Assembly: GCF_000092405.1 (NCBI RefSeq)
Contig: NC_014220.1
Location: forward strand, 1,984,001-2,048,000
Source of the DNA: Syntrophothermus lipocalidus DSM 12680
Lineage (GTDB): Bacteria > Bacillota > Syntrophomonadia > Syntrophomonadales > Syntrophothermaceae
Reading direction: 5' to 3'
Length of the DNA: 64,000 bases
Shown: positions 1 through 6,735 of the stretch, piece by piece
How the letters are laid out: each line of letters starts with the position of its first letter
How positions within the stretch are numbered: position 1 is the stretch's first letter
Made by a program: the position numbers and the translations under genes
The notes under the pieces: model-generated
The model's input: the letters and a program-made list of their open reading frames with translations, nothing else
Told to the model about the DNA's origin: nothing
The model's database searches: none

Positions 1-444
1 GAAGCTGACGTGGGCATTTTCCTGGAAAAAACGGACAAAACCAACGAAGCCACCGGCGACCGCATCCTTCTCTTGAGACTGGACGGTAGAGACATCCCGC
101 CGCTGACCGACTCACGCGGGAGAGTCACGGACAGGGCCATCGAGGTTTACGTCAACCAGGAAACCTTCAAGATGACGACCACCGGCTTTGTGGTGAGGGT
201 CGAGGATACCTCTACTCGCGGCAAAGTGCTGGAACTCATTAAGCAAAGCGGCGAGGGCGGCATAGCCTTCAAAGACATAGTCCAGGAACTGGGGGTGAGC
301 GACGAAACCGTCCGGCGCTACATTCGCGAGCTTCAGGACAGGAACATGCCCGTAACGGAGGAAGGCGGTAAGGGGCAGAAACCCAAAATCTACCGCTGGG
401 TCGGAAAGCAGGAGAAAGATACCGCGGCAACCGAAACTGCGTAA
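1..444 (+). CDS. RepA-like AAA ATPase, C-terminal part (cut by window edge)
   Basis: The reading frame is open from base 1, so the gene begins outside the window and the GTG at 10 is not its start. The visible part resembles the end of AAA_25/RepA-type ATPases: a beta-rich segment with the RDIPP motif, then at about residues 70-115 a winged-helix segment (GVSDETVRRYIREL) of the kind used for DNA binding. Such ATPases act in replication or mobilisation of plasmids and integrative elements. The iteron-like repeats directly downstream support a replication role. The ATP-binding core is not visible, so the family call is an inference. Confidence 0.5.
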   Translation, partial: EADVGIFLEKTDKTNEATGDRILLLRLDGRDIPPLTDSRGRVTDRAIEVYVNQETFKMTTTGFVVRVEDTSTRGKVLELIKQSGEGGIAFKDIVQELGVSDETVRRYIRELQDRNMPVTEEGGKGQKPKIYRWVGKQEKDTAATETA

Positions 445-470
445 GTCCAAACCCAAGTTGAGTAGGCACA

Positions 471-673
471 AAGTAGGTCCATAGGCCCAAGGTATATATA
501 TACCTTTGGGCCTTTGGGCCTACTTTTCTGTTTCCCGAAGGTCCAAATTTGGCCCAACGTTGGCCCAAACCTTGGCGCTACCTTTGGGTCTACTTTACAT
601 TTCGTTTCATCACGCTACTGATGAGAATACCCCCAACTCAGATCCGCACCTGCCCAAACCGTTGGGCCTACTT
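471..673. repeat. Iteron-like repeats and large inverted repeat, candidate origin
   Basis: The motif TTTGGGCCTACTT occurs at 513-525, with one or two changes at 583-595 and 661-673, and in reverse at 471-483. Bases 471-494 and 501-525 form a near-perfect inverted repeat around a TATATA centre. TTGGCCCAA is repeated directly at about 549-568. Such spaced repeats beside a Rep-like gene resemble an iteron origin or a Rep autoregulation site. The inverted repeat alone could also act as a terminator. Confidence 0.5.
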
Positions 674-733
674 GTTATCTTACTTTTCCTCGCTCACCTG
701 GTACCATTGGAATTGGAAAGGAGGTGATACTGG

Positions 734-1270
734 ATGGCCGCTGAGATTGTAGGTACCTTCAGTCCTGTTGAAAGGAGGCGCAGCATAGTGAACAGGGCGC
801 AGGAAAACCCTATCCATCCAGAAGATTGGACTTTCAAGGACAGCGTAGCGGCAATCTTCCAGCACGAAATCGACACGATTGATTCAGTTGTATCCTTTCA
901 TAATGAGGGTGTTTTCCGCATCGTCCTTACCGACCCGAAGAACTTGAATTTCGGTATGGGCGACGAGGAGGAACTGGTTACCGCTTACTTCACGCTCTGT
1001 CATTTAAAGGCCCGATTAGAAATCTTGAACGCCGCGCTACCTCTCGTAGACGATGAAGCTACCCGGGGTGCTGCTGCTGAAGAGATTAACTTTTGGAACC
1101 GGCTCGTTACACTATTATTGGAAAGGGTTCAAAGGAAAATTGTTGAGGCCGGTCCAGAAAAAATACCGGCTGCAACCGAATTTGAACTACAGCAGCAAAT
1201 TCAGCGCCTGTGCACGCTGCGCTTTACAGGAGAGTTGCAGGGTAGCTGGTTTGACGGGAGTGGCAACTGA
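734..1270 (+). CDS. Hypothetical protein, paralogue of the next gene
   Basis: This is a 178-residue soluble, acidic protein with no recognised domain. The ATG at 734 follows an AAGGAGGTGAT ribosome binding site. Its C-terminal half (about residues 90-145) matches the gene at 1303: both carry a YFTLCHLKARLEIL / YRYLHYLKAQLKLI helix, an acidic linker, then a W/L-rich helix ending LLERV / ALERV. The two genes are 32 bp apart and probably arose by tandem duplication. Predicted mostly helical; function unknown. Confidence 0.75.
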   Translation: MAAEIVGTFSPVERRRSIVNRAQENPIHPEDWTFKDSVAAIFQHEIDTIDSVVSFHNEGVFRIVLTDPKNLNFGMGDEEELVTAYFTLCHLKARLEILNAALPLVDDEATRGAAAEEINFWNRLVTLLLERVQRKIVEAGPEKIPAATEFELQQQIQRLCTLRFTGELQGSWFDGSGN

Positions 1271-1302
1271 CGACATTTAGCAGCTTAAATGGAGGTGAGA
1301 TT

Positions 1303-1647
1303 ATGGCCACCGAAAAAGCATGGGAGGCGGAACGGCCAATAGAGGAAGCCATGATGTTTTCCGTCCTCCTTAATGAGATTGATGAGTTCGAGTTTCAATT
1401 GGATGAGGAAGCCATAACGATGGCGTTTGCCGCCCAAAAGGGCAATGACGGCGGAGAACGCTTGGGAGACACTTACCGTTATCTTCATTACCTGAAGGCT
1501 CAGTTGAAACTCATAGACGTTGGATTGGGGATACTGGGAGAACCCCCAAACTTGGAGCTTTATAATGATGTAGCTAGCAGGCTTCGTTTATGGAGAACCA
1601 TCGTCAACGCTGCATTGGAACGAGTAAGTACGGTTATCGCTGATTAG
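1303..1647 (+). CDS. Hypothetical protein, shorter paralogue of the preceding gene
   Basis: This 114-residue acidic, helical protein starts at an ATG preceded by GGAGGTGAG. It shares the HYLKAQL segment and a C-terminal ALERV segment with the upstream protein but lacks that protein's N-terminal 60 residues. It is followed by a terminator, so the pair forms one short transcription unit. No known family is recognised. A structural or regulatory role in the mobile element is possible but unsupported. Confidence 0.75.
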   Translation: MATEKAWEAERPIEEAMMFSVLLNEIDEFEFQLDEEAITMAFAAQKGNDGGERLGDTYRYLHYLKAQLKLIDVGLGILGEPPNLELYNDVASRLRLWRTIVNAALERVSTVIAD

Positions 1648-1685
1648 GCCGGCAAACCTTTTCATGCGAAGAAGTCCTGTCAGTT

Positions 1686-1716
1686 AAGAGAGGCTCACCG
1701 GGGCCTCTTATTTTTG
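1686..1716 (+). terminator. Rho-independent terminator after the paralogue pair
   Basis: AAGAGAGGC and GCCTCTT pair around a short loop, and the stem is followed by ATTTTTG. It lies about 40 bp after the stop codon at 1647. Confidence 0.7.
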
Positions 1717-1750
1717 TGCCGACAATTTCCGACAAAAATTTTAGTGGCCA

Positions 1751-1790
1751 TCTTTTAAGTCCTTGGGAAGTACATTATAATTTTAACATA
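1751..1790 (+). promoter_or_regulatory. Promoter with TCTTTTAAGT box, shared with 9211-9250
   Basis: A TATAAT box (1775-1780) lies downstream of TCTTTTAAGT (1751-1760). The same two blocks occur at identical spacing upstream of the excisionase-like gene (9211-9250). No TTGACA-like -35 box is visible, which suggests an activator site or an alternative sigma factor. Confidence 0.55.
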
Positions 1791-1829
1791 ATTAGACAGA
1801 ATATTCCAACACAGGAAGGAGGTACTACC

Positions 1830-2075
1830 TTGACCAAACGAGAAACACTCAAAAGAGTGCGAGACATCATCCGATGTCTGGAACACCAACAAACGCTACC
1901 TACAGACACTTGTTCTGTGGTAGCTGCGAAGAAGCTGGAGATGCTCGTGAAAGAGGCTCCAGCTTCTCTCGTTTACGACCTTTCCTGCATTCACAGCCAG
2001 CTTCTGAACTCCGGAGACGACGTAGGCACTGTCCTGAACCGACTTAAGAGACTGCTCTATAGCGAAGGGAGGTGA
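1830..2075 (+). CDS. Small hypothetical protein
   Basis: The TTG at 1830 is chosen because AAGGAGGTACTACC precedes it directly. The frame is open back to 1716, but that stretch overlaps the terminator and promoter. The 81-residue protein is helical and rich in Leu, Arg and Lys, without a recognised domain. It begins a run of small genes, each with its own GGAGG site, typical of mobile-element cargo. Confidence 0.65.
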   Translation: MTKRETLKRVRDIIRCLEHQQTLPTDTCSVVAAKKLEMLVKEAPASLVYDLSCIHSQLLNSGDDVGTVLNRLKRLLYSEGR

Positions 2076-2080
2076 TTACC

Positions 2081-2256
2081 TTGACGGACAAAGAAATGGA
2101 GAGCTTGCTGCAAATGCTGCTGGAAGAAGAGCTGTCCGAAGGTACCCGGGTCAGGAGTTTTGAGGAAGCTGGAGTATTGACGCGTGACGCGCTGGTTTGG
2201 TAGTAAGGCTGCCAGACGGTAGCGAGTTCCAGATTACCATTGTCAGGTCGCGATAA
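2081..2256 (+). pseudogene. Small orphan gene with an apparent 2-bp frameshift
   Basis: A TTG at 2081 with GGAGGTGATTACC upstream opens a 40-codon frame ending at 2203. The continuation GLVVRLPDGSEFQITIVRSR is encoded in another frame up to 2256. Reading through gives RSFEEAGVLTRDA-GLVVR, which looks like one small protein of about 58 residues. The frames would join if one GC of the GCGC at about 2187-2190 were removed. This may be a real mutation, a sequencing error or programmed frameshifting. The stop lies just before the next ribosome binding site. Confidence 0.55.
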
Positions 2257-2270
2257 GGAGGTGATTTACT

Positions 2271-2615
2271 ATGGCAGCGAGAGCCAAGAGCGAGCCGGTT
2301 GAACCTAAGCAGTCTCTAATAATCCCGCCTGGCAACACTCCACCGGAGTTGCAGGCGTTGCGGTCGAAAAGAGATGCCTTCCGCGCCAACCTCCAGTACG
2401 CCATCAAGCAGGAGGAAGCCTATCGCGAGAAGTTTGATGACGGCGACGAGCTGGCGGAACTGAAGATGCTGGAGCAAAGGCTGAGAGTTGACTGGTACTC
2501 GAAAAAGATTGCCGAAGTAGAGCAGGAAATCCAGCGGTACTACCTAAAACGCAAAGCGGAGAAGAAAGAAACGGAACCTGAACAGGAAAAAGCCAAGAAG
2601 GAAGGCGCTGCGTAA
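2271..2615 (+). CDS. Hypothetical coiled-coil protein
   Basis: This 114-residue, highly charged protein starts at an ATG preceded by AAGGAGGTGATTTACT. After a Pro-rich N-terminus (about 1-30), residues 35-105 are predicted to be one long charged helix, probably a coiled coil, ending in a Lys/Glu-rich tail. The 3' end overlaps a terminator stem. No family recognised. Confidence 0.7.
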   Translation: MAARAKSEPVEPKQSLIIPPGNTPPELQALRSKRDAFRANLQYAIKQEEAYREKFDDGDELAELKMLEQRLRVDWYSKKIAEVEQEIQRYYLKRKAEKKETEPEQEKAKKEGAA

Positions 2616-2643
2616 AGAAAACGTGGCGCCTTCTGGTTTTTCT
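2601..2643 (+). terminator. Rho-independent terminator overlapping the stop codon
   Basis: GAAGGCGC (2601-2608) pairs with GCGCCTTC (2626-2633), followed by TGGTTTTTCTC. The left arm lies inside the last codons of the coiled-coil gene. Confidence 0.8.
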
Positions 2644-2746
2644 CTCCTGCAAACCAATTATACGGCTCTATGCCTTATGGAACTTTTCTCTTCAATACTT
2701 TTATATACTCCGGTACCAATTACCAATTTTCTTGGGAGGTGATACC

Positions 2747-2950
2747 ATGCTGAAAGTGCGTACCTGCAAGACCTGCCCTCTCTACAGTAGAGAGCTTTCC
2801 CGCTGCCGGATGGGATTCGTTAACCCTCCCACCAAAAGGGCTACCGCGGAAACGGTGGCTGCCTTCGGCAGCGACTACGTCTGCCATTACAACCGGTGGA
2901 AAAACGGGAACTCCTCCCTTTACCTACCTGCGGGAGTGATGAGCCAGTGA
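2747..2950 (+). CDS. Small cysteine-rich protein, possible metal binder
   Basis: The ATG at 2747 follows GGGAGGTGATACC. The 67-residue product has a CxxC pair (TCKTC), a third Cys eight residues later and a fourth near residue 46, a spacing compatible with a zinc or Fe-S site. No named family is recognised. Its stop codon region overlaps the GTG start of the next gene, which implies translational coupling. Confidence 0.65.
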   Translation: MLKVRTCKTCPLYSRELSRCRMGFVNPPTKRATAETVAAFGSDYVCHYNRWKNGNSSLYLPAGVMSQ

Positions 2951-3108
2951 CCAACCGGTGGGCGATATTCGGTACCAGATCCGACGGCACTTCCTTTCTG
3001 GCAGGCTGCCAGACTTACAAGACCAAAGAAGAAGCGGAGGAGCGGTTGCTTCTCCTGCGCCAGATTTTCAAAGCCAGAGGGGTTACCCTCTACATCAGGC
3101 CGTTCTAA
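2947..3108 (+). CDS. Small hypothetical protein, coupled to the upstream gene
   Basis: The GTG at 2947 overlaps the upstream stop (GTGA), giving a 53-residue protein; the frame is open further upstream but inside the preceding gene. It has an N-terminal WAIFGTRSDG segment, then a KTKEEAEERLLLLRQIF helix and a beta strand, an alpha/beta arrangement of very small proteins. Function unknown. Confidence 0.6.
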   Translation: MTNRWAIFGTRSDGTSFLAGCQTYKTKEEAEERLLLLRQIFKARGVTLYIRPF

Positions 3109-3123
3109 GGAGGTGAACTTACA

Positions 3124-3267
3124 ATGACCGGCTGGGAACTGCTGGAGGAATTTGAAGACTTCCTCGGGCGTGACGTTGACCCTGATAGTGAAGAATTTCA
3201 CGCTCTCCTGGATGCCCTCGGCTTTGAACCTGATGAAGTGCAAGACCTGGACGATGAAATTCTGTGA
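3124..3267 (+). CDS. Small acidic hypothetical protein
   Basis: A 47-residue frame starts at an ATG with AAGGAGGTGAACTTACA in front. The product is strongly acidic and helical (ELLEEFEDFLG, LLDALGFEPDEV). Both the ribosome binding site and the close spacing to neighbours support translation. Function unknown; acidic small proteins of this type are common in phages and plasmids. Confidence 0.6.
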   Translation: MTGWELLEEFEDFLGRDVDPDSEEFHALLDALGFEPDEVQDLDDEIL

Positions 3268-3359
3268 GAGGGAGGAATTACCTTTGTCAAGGGCGAAATT
3301 GTTACATGTTTCCTGTTGATGCGATGATATTCGACTTCTATTGCAATAGGAGGTTAAAA

Positions 3360-4622
3360 ATGAGGCGCTTGCTTTTCCTTGCTTTAACTGTGATGATTAC
3401 CGTGGCCGGTGGTTTTGCACTGCCGGCCTTCGCTCAGGAACAGCAGAAAATTCCCGTCCTGATTGACGGGCTGCCGGTTACCTTTGACGTGCAGCCGGTC
3501 ATCCAGAACGGGCGCACCCTGGTTCCCTTCCGAGCGATAGCGGAAGCGTTGAACGTAAAGGTTACCTGGGACGGCACTACTCAAACGATAAGTGCTACGG
3601 ACGGGAAAACCTCTATCCGGCTCCAGATTGGGAATAAGACCGCCTACCGCAATAACTCCCCTATCCTCCTAGACGTTCCTCCGCAAATTCTTAACGGCAG
3701 GACGATGATACCGTTGCGGTTCTTCAGCGAAGCCCTTAATTGTAAGGTGGATTGGGATAACTCGATTAACGGGGTCAGGATTACCTCCCCGCCCAAAGAG
3801 ATGGCGGTAATCGGGTTCTACGCCCTGGGCGACAGCAAGACCAGCAGTTGGACTAACCTCTTTAGGATGCCGTACCCGGAAACTGCCAGCGGAAACACCG
3901 ATGTAGTAGCTGAACTGGCGCTGGGCTGGTACAGTCTGGACAAAGGTGGCAACCTCCTGACCAAAAGCCGAACAGGCTGGCAAAGGCCGGATAGTTGGGA
4001 GAAGGTGCTGGAAGCAGCTAGGGAGTACAACCTGAAAACCGAAATGGTGGTCCACGTGACTGACGGTGACGGCACGATTTCGTCCCTGTTAACGGATGAT
4101 GCTGCCATGACCAGGGCGGTTAATGGTATAATGAGAGAAGCGGTACTATACCAAGGAGTAAACCTGGACTTTGAGGGTTTGGGCTACCGAGATGACGGTG
4201 AGCAGTTAAAGGTGGTGCAGGGCTCTTTTACCAGGTTCGTCCTGCTCTTAGCGGAACAGGTTAAGGCTGCTAACCTCACACTAACCCTCACCCTCCACGC
4301 CCCGAACAGCGCCTATCACGGTTACGATTACAAGGCGCTGGGAGAATTGGCTGACCGGATTATCATCATGGCCTACGACTACGGCTCCACGCCGGAGCCG
4401 GTAAGCCTTGTCACTCAAGCAGTGGAGATAGCTAGGGCTAATGTTCCATCGGAAAAGCTGGTACTCGGAATTTCTGCCCCCACGGAAACAGCGGAAAGCA
4501 TTCTAACGAAGGTAGGCATTGCCAAGCGGTACGGGCTTGACGGTATCGCCATTTGGCGGTTAGGTCTAGTGACCGGTGAGATGTGGGATGCGTTGAGGGC
4601 TACCGTAATACCACGGAGGTAA
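3360..4622 (+). CDS. Secreted GH18-family hydrolase with copper amine oxidase-N domain
   Basis: The ATG at 3360 follows AGGAGGTTAAAA and opens a signal peptide ending near PAFAQ, so the 420-residue product is exported. Residues about 28-140 contain two NGRTLVPFR / NGRTMIPLRFF motifs of the copper-amine-oxidase N-terminal (cell-surface stalk) domain. Residues about 145-415 resemble glycoside hydrolase 18 enzymes of the YaaH/SleL spore-cortex type, with the catalytic-strand motif VNLDFEG and a later MAYDYG motif. The likely substrate is peptidoglycan or another N-acetylglucosamine polymer. On the mobile element it may help cell-wall passage, but this is speculative. Confidence 0.8.
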   Translation: MRRLLFLALTVMITVAGGFALPAFAQEQQKIPVLIDGLPVTFDVQPVIQNGRTLVPFRAIAEALNVKVTWDGTTQTISATDGKTSIRLQIGNKTAYRNNSPILLDVPPQILNGRTMIPLRFFSEALNCKVDWDNSINGVRITSPPKEMAVIGFYALGDSKTSSWTNLFRMPYPETASGNTDVVAELALGWYSLDKGGNLLTKSRTGWQRPDSWEKVLEAAREYNLKTEMVVHVTDGDGTISSLLTDDAAMTRAVNGIMREAVLYQGVNLDFEGLGYRDDGEQLKVVQGSFTRFVLLLAEQVKAANLTLTLTLHAPNSAYHGYDYKALGELADRIIIMAYDYGSTPEPVSLVTQAVEIARANVPSEKLVLGISAPTETAESILTKVGIAKRYGLDGIAIWRLGLVTGEMWDALRATVIPRR

Positions 4623-4627
4623 TGGCA

Positions 4628-5263
4628 ATGAAACGCATTGTTTTGTTTACTGCTCTGACAATCGCCCTTGTTTCTATTACCGGTTATGGGTTTGCGAGTA
4701 GTCAAACCCGAGAAGGAACGTTACCCGATGGGAGCAAGGTTCGGGTAGACGCCACAGGCAGGCTTGTCACGGATAGGCACACTGAAGCAGTAGAGAAGGC
4801 AATCTCCAGCATCAAGCCCGAAGACTTCCAGAGCGTAAACAGTTTCGTCCGGCAGGCTCATTTCCAGCTAAACGACTTGGTTGCTTCCGGTCATTATAAA
4901 CGGTTTACGGATAATTCAACCTGGGCTTCAAACTCGAAAGAGTACCTGTGGGAGACCAGAGTAAAAGAGTACGTCAGTGGCGAAGGTGAGCTAAACCTAG
5001 TCACTCGTCCTCGGGAGGTAGCAGAAAAAGTTGGGTCAGAGGACTTAAAGGCTGACCTCGAAGCGTTTGCCCGAATGTTGGAGTTTGCCTATGAGAAGAA
5101 GGACGTTCAACTACTGATTCTAGCTCACCGCATAATCCATGACCTTGATTATTGGGTGTTCAATAACGAGACATTTGAGTCTCGGGATTACTGGGGAGCT
5201 ACAGTCACTCTGGAAGGCCAGGACGGAATCCTTACCAAAAAATATTTGAATAAGTTTGAGTGA
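4628..5263 (+). CDS. Exported protein of unknown function
   Basis: The start at 4628 (or the in-frame ATG at 4622) uses a GGAGG inside the end of the preceding gene, so the two are probably co-translated. The 211-residue product has a hydrophobic signal sequence ending near GYGFASS, then a soluble, mostly helical domain. The C-terminal part (about 140-210) contains a histidine-bearing helix and a WGATVTL strand. No known family is recognised. Confidence 0.7.
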   Translation: MKRIVLFTALTIALVSITGYGFASSQTREGTLPDGSKVRVDATGRLVTDRHTEAVEKAISSIKPEDFQSVNSFVRQAHFQLNDLVASGHYKRFTDNSTWASNSKEYLWETRVKEYVSGEGELNLVTRPREVAEKVGSEDLKADLEAFARMLEFAYEKKDVQLLILAHRIIHDLDYWVFNNETFESRDYWGATVTLEGQDGILTKKYLNKFE

Positions 5264-5318
5264 GTTTGAAGGAGTTTGCGCAGTTTTGTCGTAGTTTATT
5301 ATGTAGGTGGTGAGGAAA

Positions 5319-5576
5319 ATGTTACCTACTGAGGCCTCTTCTCCAAATACACTGGTTACTATTGGCGAGGCTAGTAAAATACTTGGTATTTCGACAGCAA
5401 CATTATATCGTTATGAAAAACAGAATCTGCTTGTACCTCTGCGAACTGCAGGTGGACACCGGCGCTACTCCTTAGACCAGCTAAACAGGTTTAAAGGGAA
5501 AATGGGGTCGGAAGATTTTATTCATAACCGGAATGAGCGAGTTGCCACCAAAGGAGGTAGTCGAGAGGATGTCTAA
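5319..5576 (+). CDS. MerR-type HTH protein coupled to DNA methyltransferase
   Basis: This 85-residue protein carries a MerR/excisionase winged helix-turn-helix at about residues 12-55 (IGEASKILGISTATLYRYE, then GGHRRYS). There is no effector domain. The ATG at 5319 is preceded by AGGTGGTGAGG; a GTG at 5307 is an alternative. Its last 8 bases overlap the start of the methyltransferase gene, so it may act as a controller of the restriction-modification genes, in the place of a classical C protein. That role is inferred from position only. Confidence 0.7.
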   Translation: MLPTEASSPNTLVTIGEASKILGISTATLYRYEKQNLLVPLRTAGGHRRYSLDQLNRFKGKMGSEDFIHNRNERVATKGGSREDV

Positions 5577-6735
5577 AAAACTTTACGCTATCTCGATATT
5601 CTCTGGCGCGGGTGGATTTGATTTGGGAATCGAGGCAGCAGGCTTCGAGACCCGACTCTGCACGGATATTGATTACCATAGTTGCAGGACGCTCCGCTCC
5701 AACAGGCGTTTAGGAAAAGAAACCGGCAAGCACTCCTTTTTGCAAAATGCGGTTGTTCTTCAGCGAGATATTAGAAAACTGAATACCAAAGATATTTTGA
5801 GAGCTGCGAGGTTAGACCGTGGCAAGGTATCTCTAGTAATTGGTGGGCCTCCGTGCCAGTCCTTCTCTGTTTTCGGGCGGCGTAAAGGAATGGACGACCC
5901 TCGCGGTACCCTTTTATGGGATTTCATAAGGGTTATCAGGGAGGTCCAGCCCGAAGTCTTTATTTTTGAAAATGTGGCCGGCTTGCTAACAATAGATGAC
6001 GGTAAGGTTTTTGAGCGATTCATGGAGGAGGTTGGCAAAAACGAATTTGGCACCCAAGATTATACCCTAACGCATTACTTGCTAGATACTGCCAATTATG
6101 GTGTGCCTCAGTTCCGCAGCCGTTTAATCGTATTCGGGTCAAGAAGCGGGATAAAAATTAGCAAGCCTCAGCCCACTCACTCTCCTGAGGCGAATGGCAA
6201 GTCAATTTCTTTATATCCAGAACTACTGCCTACACCCGTAGTTGCTCAAGTATTAAGAGGGCTTCCAGAACCGCCCTGTCCTCACATACCAAATCACGTT
6301 GGTAGAGTTCACAGCCAGAGGATTATTGACCGTTACTCTAGATTAGCCTTTGGAGAGAGAGACTCAAAAACTAGAATCAATAAATTGCACCCCTATAGGC
6401 CGAGTTATACAATTGTGGTTGGTTCCGATAAAGGCGGTGGCAAGGGGCACGTACACCCTTTTCAGCCTAGAGAGGTCACGCCAAGAGAATCTGCTCGTAT
6501 TCAAACATTCCCGGACTTTTGGGCTTTTTCAGGAACCAGCCGTCACCCCATAAGGCAAATCGGCAACTCCGTACCTCCAGTTTTTGGGGCTGTTCTTGGT
6601 GCGCAAGTTTTGCGGGAAGCCTTCAATTACGAAGCTCCCGACTACAGAGAGATTTTGGAGCGCCTCCAACTTGATTACCTATTAAGTGACGCGGAAAAAG
6701 ATTTCTCTGAGGGAAAAATAGCACTAGCCCGGTAA
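5569..6735 (+). CDS. DNA (cytosine-5-)-methyltransferase
   Basis: This type II modification enzyme transfers a methyl group from S-adenosylmethionine to cytosine C5. The ATG at 5569 is chosen over 5533 because an AGGAGG lies 11 bp upstream. The 388-residue protein has motif I (FSGAGGFDLG, residues 11-20), motif IV with the catalytic Cys (PPCQS, Cys96), motif VI (ENV, 134-136), motif VIII (QFRSR) and motif X (GNSVPP). It converges with the nuclease gene, overlapping it by 12 bp. Recognition sequence unknown. Confidence 0.93.
   Translation: MSKKLYAISIFSGAGGFDLGIEAAGFETRLCTDIDYHSCRTLRSNRRLGKETGKHSFLQNAVVLQRDIRKLNTKDILRAARLDRGKVSLVIGGPPCQSFSVFGRRKGMDDPRGTLLWDFIRVIREVQPEVFIFENVAGLLTIDDGKVFERFMEEVGKNEFGTQDYTLTHYLLDTANYGVPQFRSRLIVFGSRSGIKISKPQPTHSPEANGKSISLYPELLPTPVVAQVLRGLPEPPCPHIPNHVGRVHSQRIIDRYSRLAFGERDSKTRINKLHPYRPSYTIVVGSDKGGGKGHVHPFQPREVTPRESARIQTFPDFWAFSGTSRHPIRQIGNSVPPVFGAVLGAQVLREAFNYEAPDYREILERLQLDYLLSDAEKDFSEGKIALAR

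Noticed and set aside
513-530. Inverted repeat at 471-525 as a plain terminator
   Set aside because: Half-sites of the same motif recur at 583 and 661 without hairpins, which fits iterons better, although termination remains possible.
1716-1829. Longer start for the gene ending at 2075
   Set aside because: The extra codons cover a promoter; TTG 1830 has a strong ribosome binding site.
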